Assembly (NCBI RefSeq): GCF_001905505.1
Contig: NZ_LIPG01000004.1
Coordinates: 372,001 to 436,000 of the forward strand
Reading direction: 5' to 3'
Length of the DNA: 64,000 nucleotides
From: Streptomyces sp. CB02058
GTDB taxonomy: Bacteria > Actinomycetota > Actinomycetes > Streptomycetales > Streptomycetaceae
Each line of letters starts with the position of its first letter. Position 1 is the stretch's first letter. Positions 25,746 through 34,712 of the stretch are shown in pieces. Position numbers and translations under genes: made by a program. Under the pieces are notes generated by a model, which was not told where the DNA came from, ran no database searches, and was given only the letters and a program-made list of their open reading frames with translations.

Positions 25746-25762
25746 CACATCCGTCGCTCATC

Positions 25763-25804
25763 GGGAGGAATTCCGGCCGAGCCATGCCGGAATGTTCCCC
25801 TCCA
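25763..25804 (+). terminator. Hairpin terminator downstream of PPOX gene
   Basis: A perfect inner stem, ATTCCGGC (25770-25777) with GCCGGAAT (25786-25793), is extended by an imperfect outer stem, GGGAGGA with TTCCCCTCC. It starts 18 nt after the stop codon. Confidence 0.6.
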
Positions 25805-25924
25805 GGCTGATTTCGGCCAACATTCCATGTCTCATGTCCCTTCGGACAACCTCCGCCGTGAAAGTCCTCTCTCACAGGCTGAGCGCATCCACCGCCCCAC
25901 GGGGCACTCGGACATCGGAGAGCG

Positions 25925-27631
25925 ATGAGCACCAGAACCCCCCGCAACCGCCTGTGGCGTCCGGCGGTCGCCGCCGCCGCGGTGATCACCGTGACCGCCG
26001 GAGTCTCCGGCGCCACGCCCGGCGCCGCGAAGGCGTCAGGCGTCCCGCAGCTCGGCCTGGTCGCCGCCTCGAAGTCGGTGACACTCGACTCCTGGAAGGA
26101 GGACCCGGGTGTCTACCTGGACCTCGGGACGTATCTCACCGCCTCCGGCGCCCCGCTGGAACTGCGGGTGACCCGGAAGAGCTACAAGGATCCGGTCGTC
26201 GCCACCCAGGTGATCCGCACCGGGGCCAGGACCCGCACCAGGGTCCTGCCCGCGGGCACGGTGAAGGACTTCTCCGGGCTGCCGGGCTTCGTCCGGATCA
26301 CGGTCAGGGACGCGGCGGGAAAGATCGTGGTGAACCGTTCGGAGTCGTTCTGCCCGAACAACGCCTCGGGCAGGATCCTGCCCGAGGCCCCGGCCACGTC
26401 GAAGTATCCCGAGAGCTGCCCGACGAACCCCTTCACGCTCGGCTCGGTGTGGGGTGTCGAGAAGGGCTGGGCGTCCAACACGTACGCCGGCTACTACGCA
26501 CAGCCCGTCGTCCTGCCGGCCGGGCAGTACACCGCCGAGGTGGCCGTGGCCCCGCGCTACCGGAAGCTGTTCGGGGTCACCGGCAAGCCGCAGACCGTCA
26601 AGGTGACGGTGCGCGAGCGCAGTTGGGAGGAGGAGAACCCCTCCTCGACCGCCCGGGGCAGCCGTGACGCGTCCGGGCACGCCGGACACACGAGCCATGC
26701 CGGCCACGCCGCGACGCGCACCCCGGCTCCGGTGTCCGCGACCACCGGAGCCGGTCCCTCGTACAACGTGGGCCACGGACCCCACCCGCCCGCGCCCGCG
26801 GCCGTGCCGTGGGCCGACAAGCGCCTGGGCTTCCGGTCGGCGCAGGGCGACGCTCCGGGCCGTACGGACGGCTCCCGGCAGGCCCCCGCGGCGGCGCCCG
26901 AGGCGCGGCGTCCCACGGGCAGGGCTTCCGTGCCGGACGTGCCGAAGCCCGATCTGCGTTCGCTGCCCGCCTACGGCATCACGATCGGTCAGACCACCGG
27001 TGGCGCGCCGGGCAAGGACTACCTGGCCTTCAGCGCCAACGTGTGGAACGCGGGCCCCGCGCAGCTGGTGGTGGACGGCCTCCGCAAGCCGGGCAACGCG
27101 CTGATGGACGCCTACCAGTACTTCTACGACGCCTCCGGCAAGCAGGTCGGCTACACCCCGACCGGCACCATGGAGTGGGACCCCCGGCCGGGTCATGAGC
27201 ACTGGCACTTCACGGACTTCGCGAGCTACCGGCTGCTGAAGGCGGACAAGAAGGAGACCGTGCGCAGCGGCAAGGAGGCCTTCTGCCTGGCGAACACCGA
27301 CGCGGTCGACTACACGGTGAAGAACGCCAACTGGCACCCGGGCAACACCGATCTCTCCACGGCCTGCGGTCAGGAGAACTCCATCTCCGTGCGGGAGGTG
27401 CTCGACGTGGGTTCCGGTGACACCTACACCCAGGACCTTCCGGGCCAGTCCTTCGACATCACCGGTCTGCCGAACGGGACGTACTTCATCCAGGTGCTGG
27501 CCAATCCGGAGAACCGGCTCAAGGAGACGAACCTCGGCAACAACAGCGCGCTGCGGAAGGTGGTCCTGGGCGGCAGGCCCGGCGCCCGCACGGTGACCGT
27601 CCCCAAGCACGACCTGGTGACCGCTCCCTGA
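25925..27631 (+). CDS. Secreted lysyl-oxidase-like copper protein
   Basis: The 568-residue precursor begins with a signal peptide (Arg-rich, AAAAVITVTAGVSGATPGAAKA; cleavage near residue 38). Residues about 40-235 form a beta-rich unrecognised N-terminal module. A low-complexity Gly/His/Ala/Pro linker follows (about 243-335, with GHAGHTSHAGHA). The C-terminal lysyl-oxidase domain (about 345-550) has the copper-binding triad His424, His426 and His428 in PGHEHWHFTDFASYRL, plus GYTPTGTMEWDPRPG and NGTYFIQVLANPENRLKETNLGNN. Lysyl oxidases deaminate lysine side chains oxidatively using a lysine tyrosylquinone, cross-linking proteins outside the cell. GGAGAGCG precedes the ATG. Confidence 0.85.
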   Translation: MSTRTPRNRLWRPAVAAAAVITVTAGVSGATPGAAKASGVPQLGLVAASKSVTLDSWKEDPGVYLDLGTYLTASGAPLELRVTRKSYKDPVVATQVIRTGARTRTRVLPAGTVKDFSGLPGFVRITVRDAAGKIVVNRSESFCPNNASGRILPEAPATSKYPESCPTNPFTLGSVWGVEKGWASNTYAGYYAQPVVLPAGQYTAEVAVAPRYRKLFGVTGKPQTVKVTVRERSWEEENPSSTARGSRDASGHAGHTSHAGHAATRTPAPVSATTGAGPSYNVGHGPHPPAPAAVPWADKRLGFRSAQGDAPGRTDGSRQAPAAAPEARRPTGRASVPDVPKPDLRSLPAYGITIGQTTGGAPGKDYLAFSANVWNAGPAQLVVDGLRKPGNALMDAYQYFYDASGKQVGYTPTGTMEWDPRPGHEHWHFTDFASYRLLKADKKETVRSGKEAFCLANTDAVDYTVKNANWHPGNTDLSTACGQENSISVREVLDVGSGDTYTQDLPGQSFDITGLPNGTYFIQVLANPENRLKETNLGNNSALRKVVLGGRPGARTVTVPKHDLVTAP

Positions 27632-27645
27632 CATACGTCCCGCGT

Positions 27646-27680
27646 CGCGGTCCCCGGGCGAGGTGTTCCCGGGGGCCGCG
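27646..27680 (+). terminator. Hairpin terminator downstream of lysyl-oxidase-like gene
   Basis: CGCGGTCCCCGGG pairs over 13 bp (one T-G wobble) with CCCGGGGGCCGCG around a 9-nt loop, 15 nt after the stop codon. Confidence 0.8.
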
Positions 27681-27749
27681 GCAAGGCCCGTACGCCGGGG
27701 TGCCGATGTGTCAGACTTCGCGCACGACCGGTCCGGAAGGGGACGTCCC

Positions 27750-28376
27750 ATGACCGAAGGCCACCAGCACCCGGCAGCCGAGGCGTTCGACGCCATCGGT
27801 GCCGATTACGAGCGGGCCTTCGCCGGCTCGGACGCCCACCGCGCCTCGCTGGAACGGCTGCTGGAGCAGCTCGCCCCGCACAGCCGGGTCCTGGACGTCG
27901 GCAGCGGGACGGGCCGGCCGACCGCGTACACCCTGGCCGGTGCGGGGCACGAGGTGCTGGGCATCGATGTCTCGCCCGTCATGGTGGACCTCGCGACGCG
28001 CGGCGTCCCCGGGGCGACCTTCCGCTGCGCCGACATCCGCGACACCGCGCTGGAGGAGGGCTTCGAGGCGGTCTGCGTCTACTTCTCGCTCCTGCAGATG
28101 ACGCGCGAGGAGCAGCGCGCGCTCGTGCGCCGTCTGGCGGGGGTCCTCCGTCCCGGCGGCCATCTGGTCCTGGCGACGGTGCCGCTGGACGTGGAGGGCG
28201 TGAGCGCCGTCTTCATGGGCCAGGAGGTACGGGTGACGAGCTTCGGCCCCGAGGCGTTCCGGAGGCTCGCGACGGAAGCCGGGCTCGCCGTCGCGCACCA
28301 GGAGGACACGGTGTTCACGCCGTCCCATCCGGCGGCCGTGCCCGAGCCCCATCTCTTCCTGCACTGCCGCAGGTGA
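27750..28376 (+). CDS. Class I SAM-dependent methyltransferase
   Basis: ATG 27750 follows GGAAGGGGACGTCCC and gives 208 residues; a GTG about 15 codons upstream is in frame. Motif I is SRVLDVGSGTGRPTAYTLAGAG (about residues 44-65), then GIDVSPVMVDLA, a motif IV region EGFEAVCVYFSLLQM and LRPGGHLVLATVP. The C-terminal part (FMGQEVRVTSFGPEAFRRLATEAGL) resembles small-molecule methyltransferases of the UbiE-like group. It stands alone, convergent with the sensor phosphatase gene 41 nt away. The acceptor is unknown. Confidence 0.85.
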   Translation: MTEGHQHPAAEAFDAIGADYERAFAGSDAHRASLERLLEQLAPHSRVLDVGSGTGRPTAYTLAGAGHEVLGIDVSPVMVDLATRGVPGATFRCADIRDTALEEGFEAVCVYFSLLQMTREEQRALVRRLAGVLRPGGHLVLATVPLDVEGVSAVFMGQEVRVTSFGPEAFRRLATEAGLAVAHQEDTVFTPSHPAAVPEPHLFLHCRR

Positions 28377-28417
28377 CCTGACGGCCGAGGCCCTGCGACC
28401 GGACGGCGCGCGGCCGG

Positions 28418-31120
28418 TCACTCCGGGCCGTTCATCCCCGGCTGGAGCACCTGTTCCGTCCAGATGACCTTGCCTCCGTCGTCGGTGTAGCGGGTGCCCC
28501 AGCGTTCGGCCAGCTGGGCGACGAGGAAGAGTCCCCGGCCCCCCTCGTCCATGCTGGCCGCCTGGCGCAGATGGGGCGAGGTGCTGCTGCGGTCGGACAC
28601 CTCGCAGATCAGTGTCCTGTCGCGGATCAGGCGTACGCGGATGGGGCCGGTGGCGTAGCGGATGGCGTTGGTGACCAGTTCGCTGAGGATCAGCTCGGTC
28701 GTGAACGCCTCCTCGACGAGATCCCACTCCGCCAGCTTGCGGGACACGTCGGAGCGGACCCGGGCGACCGCCGACGGATCGGACGGCACGTCCCACTCCG
28801 CCACGTCCTCGGCGGCGAGACGGAGGGTGCGTCCGACGAGCAGTGCCACGTCGTCACGGGCCTTGGCGGGCACCAGGGCCCGCAGGACGGCCTCGCAGGT
28901 CTCCTCCGGCGGCCGGTCCGGGTGCCCGGCCAGGGCCTCGCGCAGCATCTCCAGGCCCTCGTCGATGTCGCGGTGCCGGTCCTCGACGAGCCCGTCCGTG
29001 TACAGCACCAGCCGGCTGTTCTGCGGAAGCTGTACGTCGAGGGTCTCGAAGGGCATGCCGCCGAGGCCCAGGGGCGGGCCACCGGGCACGTCCGCGAAGA
29101 CGGCCTCGCCCTCGGGGCTGACGACGACCGGCTGGAGATGGCCGGCCCGCGCCATGGTGCAGCGCCCGGAGGCCGGGTCGTAGATCGCGTAGAGGCAGGT
29201 GGCCCCGGTGACACCGCTTCCCTCGGAGCCGTCGGCGGTCTCGTCCTGGTCGATGCGGGCGACGAGCTCGTCGAGGTGCCACAGCAGTTCGTCGGGCGGC
29301 AGGTCCAGGGTGGAGAAGTTGTGCACGGCCGTGCGCAGGCGCCCCATGGTGGCGGCCGCGTGGAGGCCGTGCCCGACCACGTCGCCGACCACGAGGGCGA
29401 CCCTGGCGCCGGGCAGCGGGATGATGTCGAACCAGTCGCCGCCGACCCCTCCGAGCCCGCCGAGCCCCGCCTGTGCGGGCAGGTAGCGGTAGGCGGCGTC
29501 GATGGCGCTCTGGTCGGGGAGGCCGCGCGGCAGCAGGCTGCGCTGCAGGGTGACGGCCACGTTGTGCTCGCGCGAGTAGCGGCGGGCGTTGTCGATGCTC
29601 ACGGCGGCGCGGGCGACGAGTTCCTCGGCGACGGAGAGGTCCTCGTCCTCGAACGGCTCGGGCCTCTCGGCACGCCAGAACATGGCCACGCCCAGGATCA
29701 CCCCTCTGGCCCGCATCGGTACGGCGATGAGTGTGTGGAAGCCGCTCTCGACCATGCGGTCGGCGCGTTGCGGCTGCTGCTCCTGCCAGCCGGAGCGGGC
29801 CGACAGGTCGGGGTCGAGGACGGCCTCTCCCCTGAGCAGCGCCGCGCCGATGTCCGTGGTCGGCCGGAAGCGCATCACCGCGCCCAGCGGATGGAGCCCC
29901 GTGTCGCCGCGTGCGCCGCTGAGGGCGGAGCGCCTCAGCCCCCGGCCGGCGACCCCGGCGGAGGTGGGCTCCTCGCCGCGCAGCACCTCCTCGGCCACGT
30001 CGACGGTGGCGTAGTCGGCGAACCTGGCCGTGGCGAAGTCGGACAGCTCCTCGCAGGTGCGCATGACGTCCAGGGTGGTGCCGATCTCGGTGCCGGCGTC
30101 GTAGAGCAGCTTGAGCCGTCCGCGCGCCATGGCTGCCTTGCCGGACAGGGCCTGGAGCTCCGTGGTGTCGCGCAGGGTCGTGACACTGCCGGGGGGTCCG
30201 CCGTTGCGGTCGGTGGCCCGCTGGCTGACCGCCAGCAGCCGGTCGCCCACGGAGTGCACCTCGTCGGTCGCGCTGCGTCCCGAGGCGAGCAGCCCGGCGA
30301 TCACCGGGTCGAGCCCGAGCCGGTCGACGGGCGCGCCCTCGACGTCCAGGGGGAGGCCGAGGAGCCTTCGGGCCTCGTCGTTGGCCAGCAGGAGCCTGCC
30401 GTCGCCGCTGACGATGACCACGCCCTCCCGCACGGCGTGCAGCACGGCGTCGTGGTGCTCGTACATGCGGGTCATCTCGGTCGGGCCGAGGCCACGCGTC
30501 TGGCGTTTGAGCCGTCGGGTCACGAGCGCGGTGCCGCCCGTGGTCAGCAGCAGGATGCCCCCTGCGGTGCCGAGGAGCAGGGGAAGCTGGCTCTGGGTGA
30601 CCCCGCTGACGTTCTCGATGGTGATCCCGGCGGACACCAGGCCGACGACCTCGCCGTTCGCGCCGGTCACGGGCACCACGGCCTGGATGAGAGGGCCGAT
30701 GGTTCCCTCGACCTTCTCGGTGACGACGTGGCCCTCCAGGGCGGGCTGCACATCGCCGATGAACTTCTTGCCGATCCGGTCGGGCAGCGGGTGGGTGAAG
30801 CGGATGGCGTCCAGGTTCATGACGACGATGAAGTCGACGCCGGAGCCCATCCGTGCCGCCTCGGCGCTCGGCTGGAGCTCGGCGGTGGGGTCTGGGCTCT
30901 GGAGGGCGGCCTCCGTGCCGGGGGCATTGGCGAAGGTCTCGGCCACGGCGACCGAGCGATTGCGGGCTTCGCGCTCGCTGTCGGCCCGTGACTGCAGCAC
31001 GAGTGCGGTCACGGAGGCAGCGACGAGCAACACCACGATCGCCACCTGCAGGAGAAAGACCTGACCAGCGAGGCTTCTCATCCGGAGAAACGAACGCGGG
31101 CGGCCGTAGCGTCCGGCCAT
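28418..31120 (-). CDS. Membrane sensor PP2C phosphatase / ATPase (Cache-PAS-GAF-SpoIIE-HATPase)
   Basis: This 900-residue protein has a DcuS/CitA-like N terminus. Two helices (about residues 20-43 and 178-198) flank an extracytoplasmic single-Cache sensor with VDFIVVMNLDAIRFTHPLPDRIGKKF. A PAS domain follows (about 215-330, VREGVVIVSGDGRLLLANDEARRLLG), then GAF (about 345-530) and a SpoIIE phosphatase (about 545-770: VGGDWFDII, GDVVGHG, YTDGLVE, RDDVALLVGR). The C-terminal HATPase_c anti-sigma kinase (about 785-895) has ELILSELVTNAIRYA and DEGGRGLFLVAQLAERWG. Phosphatase and kinase in one chain suggest both arms of a partner-switching circuit. A dicarboxylate-like ligand is a family-based guess. 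GGGGGG precedes the ATG. Confidence 0.9.
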   Translation of the reverse strand: MAGRYGRPRSFLRMRSLAGQVFLLQVAIVVLLVAASVTALVLQSRADSEREARNRSVAVAETFANAPGTEAALQSPDPTAELQPSAEAARMGSGVDFIVVMNLDAIRFTHPLPDRIGKKFIGDVQPALEGHVVTEKVEGTIGPLIQAVVPVTGANGEVVGLVSAGITIENVSGVTQSQLPLLLGTAGGILLLTTGGTALVTRRLKRQTRGLGPTEMTRMYEHHDAVLHAVREGVVIVSGDGRLLLANDEARRLLGLPLDVEGAPVDRLGLDPVIAGLLASGRSATDEVHSVGDRLLAVSQRATDRNGGPPGSVTTLRDTTELQALSGKAAMARGRLKLLYDAGTEIGTTLDVMRTCEELSDFATARFADYATVDVAEEVLRGEEPTSAGVAGRGLRRSALSGARGDTGLHPLGAVMRFRPTTDIGAALLRGEAVLDPDLSARSGWQEQQPQRADRMVESGFHTLIAVPMRARGVILGVAMFWRAERPEPFEDEDLSVAEELVARAAVSIDNARRYSREHNVAVTLQRSLLPRGLPDQSAIDAAYRYLPAQAGLGGLGGVGGDWFDIIPLPGARVALVVGDVVGHGLHAAATMGRLRTAVHNFSTLDLPPDELLWHLDELVARIDQDETADGSEGSGVTGATCLYAIYDPASGRCTMARAGHLQPVVVSPEGEAVFADVPGGPPLGLGGMPFETLDVQLPQNSRLVLYTDGLVEDRHRDIDEGLEMLREALAGHPDRPPEETCEAVLRALVPAKARDDVALLVGRTLRLAAEDVAEWDVPSDPSAVARVRSDVSRKLAEWDLVEEAFTTELILSELVTNAIRYATGPIRVRLIRDRTLICEVSDRSSTSPHLRQAASMDEGGRGLFLVAQLAERWGTRYTDDGGKVIWTEQVLQPGMNGPE

Positions 31121-31203
31121 GCCCCCCTTTTTACACGGCTTCCCGCATCCTCGCCGCTTCGCTGCGCACTACGACGGACCGGCCGGAACCACCACGACCG
31201 GCG

Positions 31204-31950
31204 TCAGAGGCGGACAGGACGGCCGAAGCGGACTGCGACTCCTGGTGAATGGAGCACGCTCCGCGGCTCCCCGACGGGTGCGGGCAGCCCCGCGGCGGTC
31301 ACCAGGTCCTCGTCGCATTCCAGGAGCGTGGCGCGGTGCAGCGGCCAGCGGGGGTGGGCGTTCGGGAGGAACACCGGGCGGCCGTGGAGGGTGCTGTGCA
31401 GCCCCCAGCGCGCGGTCAGGAAGTGTTCGAGTTCCGTGGGGGCCGCGATCGGCCCGCCGGTGCGCAGCACGATCCTGCTGTGGGCGCCCCGTGGCCCGGG
31501 AAGGCGCCGGCTGCTGGTGTAGGTGAGTGTGCCGGCCTCGCGCCTGACATCCATCCGGGACCACACGTACGGAAGCCGGAAGGCGCTCCTGGCGACGGCC
31601 ACCGGGATGAGCCTGGAGGCGTCGAGCGAGCGGAAGACGACACCGCGCCGTCCCCGGGCGTCCCGCGAGTACAGCCGTACGTTCGTCTCGGGGAAACTGC
31701 CGAGGTAGGGGATTCCGGGGAGGCGGAGCCATCCGACGCGGTGCATGCGGAAGGCGACGAGCCCGACATAGGTGACGCCGTCCAGGGTGTCGGGCTCCGT
31801 TCCGGCGGGCAGCAGCGGTGCCACGTCGGCGGGGTCGGCCACCCAGTGCAGGAAGGCCAGGTCCAGCCAGGACTGGGTCATCAGCGGACGCATGCCGGGG
31901 TGCGGCGGGTCGGGGGTTATCGCTTCCGGGAGAAGCGGGGAGGTCGGCAC
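31204..31950 (-). CDS. DUF2071 (YqjF-like) protein
   Basis: The 248-residue protein shows DUF2071 landmarks: MTQSWLDLAFLHWVADPADVAPLLPAGTEPDTLDGVTYVGLVAFRM (about residues 24-69) and FPETNVRLYSRDARGRRGVVFRSLDASRL (about 86-114). The fold is like the acetoacetate decarboxylase superfamily; the function is unknown. The start is GTG 31950; an internal ATG (residue 20) is an alternative. It follows the srsC-like gene by 33 nt on the same strand and may be the fourth gene of that operon. Confidence 0.82.
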   Translation of the reverse strand: MPTSPLLPEAITPDPPHPGMRPLMTQSWLDLAFLHWVADPADVAPLLPAGTEPDTLDGVTYVGLVAFRMHRVGWLRLPGIPYLGSFPETNVRLYSRDARGRRGVVFRSLDASRLIPVAVARSAFRLPYVWSRMDVRREAGTLTYTSSRRLPGPRGAHSRIVLRTGGPIAAPTELEHFLTARWGLHSTLHGRPVFLPNAHPRWPLHRATLLECDEDLVTAAGLPAPVGEPRSVLHSPGVAVRFGRPVRL

Positions 31951-31983
31951 GCCGCCAGCATGTCAGCCCTGGCGCCGGAGCGG

Positions 31984-32997
31984 CTATTGCAGGGCTCGTA
32001 CCGCCGCGCCGAACAACGGGGGCATGCGCTGGGCGGCCGGCACGATCAGCCCGGCGGTCAGGGGGTGCCGGGCGGCCGCCAGCAGGGCCTGGGTGAGCAG
32101 ACGGTGCCGTCGCGTCAGCTGCCGCCACCGGGCGGGGTAGAGCTCGGGCCGACCGGCCAGGAGGCAGTCGACCGCCGCCGAGGCGGTCGCCGTGGCCAGT
32201 GCGACGCCCTCGCCGGTGAGGGCGTCGACGTAACCCGCCGCGTCGCCCACGAGCAGGACCCGTCCGGCTCTCGGTCCGCTCGCGGTCCGGCGCAGGGGGC
32301 CCGCGCCGCGCACGGGACCGGCTTCGCGTCCCCGGATCGCCCGGGCCAGAGCGGGGAAGGCCGCGAGGTGCTGCTCATGGCTGCGCCGGTGGTGGCTGAG
32401 CACGGCCACACCCACCAGCTGCTCCCCCACCGGTGTCACGTACGCCTCGCCGTGGCGCGACCAGTGCACCTCCACGAAGTCCGTCCAGGGCGCGATGCCG
32501 TAGTGGCGGCGCAGCCCGTATCTGCGGGGTGCCGCGCAGGGACGCTCCAGACCGAGGGCCCGGCGTGCCGGCGAGTGCAGACCGTCGGCCGCGATCAGCC
32601 AGCGCGCCGTCAGGCCCGCCGCCGTGACGCCCCCGGGCCCCTGGCGCACCTCCCCCACCCTGCCCGCGACGACGCGTACGCCGAGGTCCGCGGCCCTTCG
32701 GTGCAGGGCCGCGTGCAGTGCGGTCCGCCGTACGCCGAGGCCCGGGTGGCCCCGGAAGGGCGCCTCGGCCCGCCGGTGACCCTCGATGTAGCGGATTCCG
32801 CGCAGTTCGCTGCCCTCCGGGGTCACCCCCAGGGCGCGCAGGGCCGCCACTCCGCTGGGCATGATGCCCTCGCCGCAGGCCTTGTCCACGGGAGCCGGGC
32901 GGGGTTCGACGACGACGGCCTCCAGGCCCGCGGCGGCTGCGCGGATGGCCGCCGCGAGCCCCGCGGGTCCGCCGCCCGCCACCAGGATGTCGATCAC
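31984..32997 (-). CDS. srsC: FAD-dependent monooxygenase, SrsC-like (geranylgeranyl-reductase family)
   Basis: The 337-residue flavoprotein starts at GTG 32997, overlapping the srsB-like stop by 4 bp. It has the dinucleotide motif DILVAGGGPAGLAAAIRAAAAGLEAVVVE (residues 3-31), CGEGIMPSGVAALRALG, and the second FAD motif GRVLLVGDAAGYVDALTGEGVALA (about 262-285). It belongs to the PHBH-like/geranylgeranyl reductase group. In Streptomyces griseus SrsC hydroxylates methylated alkylresorcinols made by SrsA and SrsB, giving hydroquinones that oxidise to quinones. Gene order and family support the same role here. The symbol is assigned by synteny and should be read as srsC-like. Confidence 0.8.
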   Translation of the reverse strand: MIDILVAGGGPAGLAAAIRAAAAGLEAVVVEPRPAPVDKACGEGIMPSGVAALRALGVTPEGSELRGIRYIEGHRRAEAPFRGHPGLGVRRTALHAALHRRAADLGVRVVAGRVGEVRQGPGGVTAAGLTARWLIAADGLHSPARRALGLERPCAAPRRYGLRRHYGIAPWTDFVEVHWSRHGEAYVTPVGEQLVGVAVLSHHRRSHEQHLAAFPALARAIRGREAGPVRGAGPLRRTASGPRAGRVLLVGDAAGYVDALTGEGVALATATASAAVDCLLAGRPELYPARWRQLTRRHRLLTQALLAAARHPLTAGLIVPAAQRMPPLFGAAVRALQ

Positions 32998-33521
32998 GCG
33001 CGCGCCTCCGTTCCGGCGACGCCCGCCAGCGCGCCGTCCTCGCATCGGATGCGTACGGCCATGAGCGCCGCGTTGAGCACGGTGAACAGGACGGCGGTCG
33101 TCCAGGCGCCGTGGACCAGTGGCAGAGCCGCGCCCTCGGCCGCGACCGCCACGTAGTTGGGGTGGCGCATCAGGCGGTAGGGGCCGCCGGTCACCAGGGG
33201 CAGGCCGGGGACGACGATCACCCGGGTGTTCCAGCGGCGGCCCAGGGTCCGTACGCACCACCAGCGCAGCCCCTGGGCGACTGCCACCACCGCCACCATC
33301 GTCCAGCCGAGCCAGGGCAGGAACGGCCGTTGTGCCAGCCAGGTCTCGGCGAGGCAGGCGCCGAGCAGAGCGGTGTGCAGGGCCACCATCGCGGGGTAGT
33401 GCCCGCGTCCGGCCTCGGTGCCGCCCCGGGCCAGGCTCCAGCGCGCGTTGCGCAGCGCGACCGCCAGTTCGGCGAGGCGCTCGACGGCGACCGCCAGGAC
33501 CAGCGCGGTGTACCAGATCAT
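32994..33521 (-). CDS. srsB: Isoprenylcysteine-carboxyl-methyltransferase-like protein, SrsB-like
   Basis: The 175-residue integral membrane protein has about four to five hydrophobic segments. Its C-terminal ICMT signature is VPGLPLVTGGPYRLMRHPNYVAVAAEGAALPLVHGAWTTAVLF (about residues 104-146), which binds SAM. In the S. griseus srs operon a protein of this type O-methylates alkylresorcinols. Here it sits 14 nt after the type III PKS gene, with a GGAGGAACAC ribosome site, and overlaps the srsC-like gene. A membrane location fits a long-chain lipid substrate. Confidence 0.82.
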   Translation of the reverse strand: MIWYTALVLAVAVERLAELAVALRNARWSLARGGTEAGRGHYPAMVALHTALLGACLAETWLAQRPFLPWLGWTMVAVVAVAQGLRWWCVRTLGRRWNTRVIVVPGLPLVTGGPYRLMRHPNYVAVAAEGAALPLVHGAWTTAVLFTVLNAALMAVRIRCEDGALAGVAGTEARA

Positions 33522-33534
33522 GTGTTCCTCCGGA

Positions 33535-34626
33535 CTACCAGCGCAGCAGCACCAGTTCGCAGCAGAAGCCGGGGCCCATGGCCATCAGCAGACCGGGGGT
33601 CCCCGGCTCGGGCCTTCGCCGTTCCATGGTGTCCCGCAGGACGTGCAGGACCGAGGACGACGACAGGTTGCCGACCTCGGCCAGCGACGTCCAGGTCACG
33701 TCGAGGGCGCCGTCGGGCAGGGCCAGTACCTCCGTGACGGCCTCCAGGACCTTGGGGCCGCCGGGGTGGCACACCCAACGGGCGATGTCCTTCGGTTTCA
33801 GGCCGTGCTCCTCCAGGAAGCCGGTGACGTCGTCGGCGAGATACCGGCGTACGACGTCGGGGACGGCCGGGTCGAGGACCACGGTGAACCCCGAGCCGCG
33901 GATGTCCCAGCCCATGACGTGCCCGGTCTCCGGGTACAGCCGGCTGCGGGTGTCCAGCACCTCGGGTCCGTCCGCCGGGGCGGGGCGGTCGCCGCCGACG
34001 AGGACCACCGCGGCGGCGCCGTCGCCGAACAGCGCGGTGGCGACCAGGTTGGCGGGGGTGGCGTCCTGGCGCTGGAAGGTCAGGGAGCAGAGTTCGACCG
34101 AGAGCAGGACGGCCACCTGGTCCGGTCTGCCGAGCAGATAGTCGTGCAGCCGCGCCACCCCTGCGGCTCCGGCGACGCAGCCGAGCCCGAACACGGGGAG
34201 CCGCTTCACGTCGGGTCGCAGCCCGACGCGCCCCACCAGCCGCGCGTCGATCGAGGGCGCCGCGATCCCCGTGACGGAGGTGAACATCAGCAGGTCCACG
34301 TCCGCGGGCCGCAGCCCCGCCTTGCGCAGAGCGCCTCCGACCGCTTCGGCGCCGAGCTCCACGGCCGCGCCGATGAACACGTCGTTCGCCGCACCGAAGT
34401 CGTCGAGTCCGGCGTAGCTCTCGAGCGGCAGGACCGTGTTCCGGCCGCTGACCCCGGCGTTCGCGTGGATCCGGTCGAGCACCCGGCGGTCGGCGCCGGG
34501 GGGCAGGCAGGTGCGCGCCACCATGTCGGTGACCGCGCGCTGACTGTGACGGTGCGGCGGCAGCACTCCGTGCACGGCCGCGATGCGGGTCATCCGGGCC
34601 ACCGCTTCGGAGAAGTCATGGCCCAT
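33535..34626 (-). CDS. srsA: Type III polyketide synthase, SrsA-like (alkylresorcinol synthase)
   Basis: The 363-residue chalcone-synthase-fold enzyme has the catalytic triad Cys150 (VFGLGCVAGAAG), His287 (CHPGGPKVL) and Asn320 (VGNLSSSS). The start is ATG 34626 after AGGCAGGAT; Met12 (34593) is a possible alternative. Type III PKSs extend an acyl starter with malonyl or methylmalonyl units and cyclise the product. Followed by an ICMT-type methyltransferase and an FAD hydroxylase, it matches the S. griseus srsABC phenolic-lipid operon. Products would be alkylresorcinols and their quinones. Chain length and starter cannot be read from the sequence. A UbiA-like gene is divergent with an 86-bp gap. 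Confidence 0.88.
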   Translation of the reverse strand: MGHDFSEAVARMTRIAAVHGVLPPHRHSQRAVTDMVARTCLPPGADRRVLDRIHANAGVSGRNTVLPLESYAGLDDFGAANDVFIGAAVELGAEAVGGALRKAGLRPADVDLLMFTSVTGIAAPSIDARLVGRVGLRPDVKRLPVFGLGCVAGAAGVARLHDYLLGRPDQVAVLLSVELCSLTFQRQDATPANLVATALFGDGAAAVVLVGGDRPAPADGPEVLDTRSRLYPETGHVMGWDIRGSGFTVVLDPAVPDVVRRYLADDVTGFLEEHGLKPKDIARWVCHPGGPKVLEAVTEVLALPDGALDVTWTSLAEVGNLSSSSVLHVLRDTMERRRPEPGTPGLLMAMGPGFCCELVLLRW

Positions 34627-34712
34627 ATCCTGCCTACGGAACGGGGCAAATCAGCGCACATGTGGAGCGCGGCTGCCATGTTCGTACGCCCCGGCGTCTC
34701 TACGATCGCTCC

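Noticed and set aside
28397..28419. Terminator between methyltransferase and sensor phosphatase genes
   Set aside because: Only a 6-bp GACCGG/CCGGTC stem could be formed, and it overlaps the stop codon; too weak to list as a feature.
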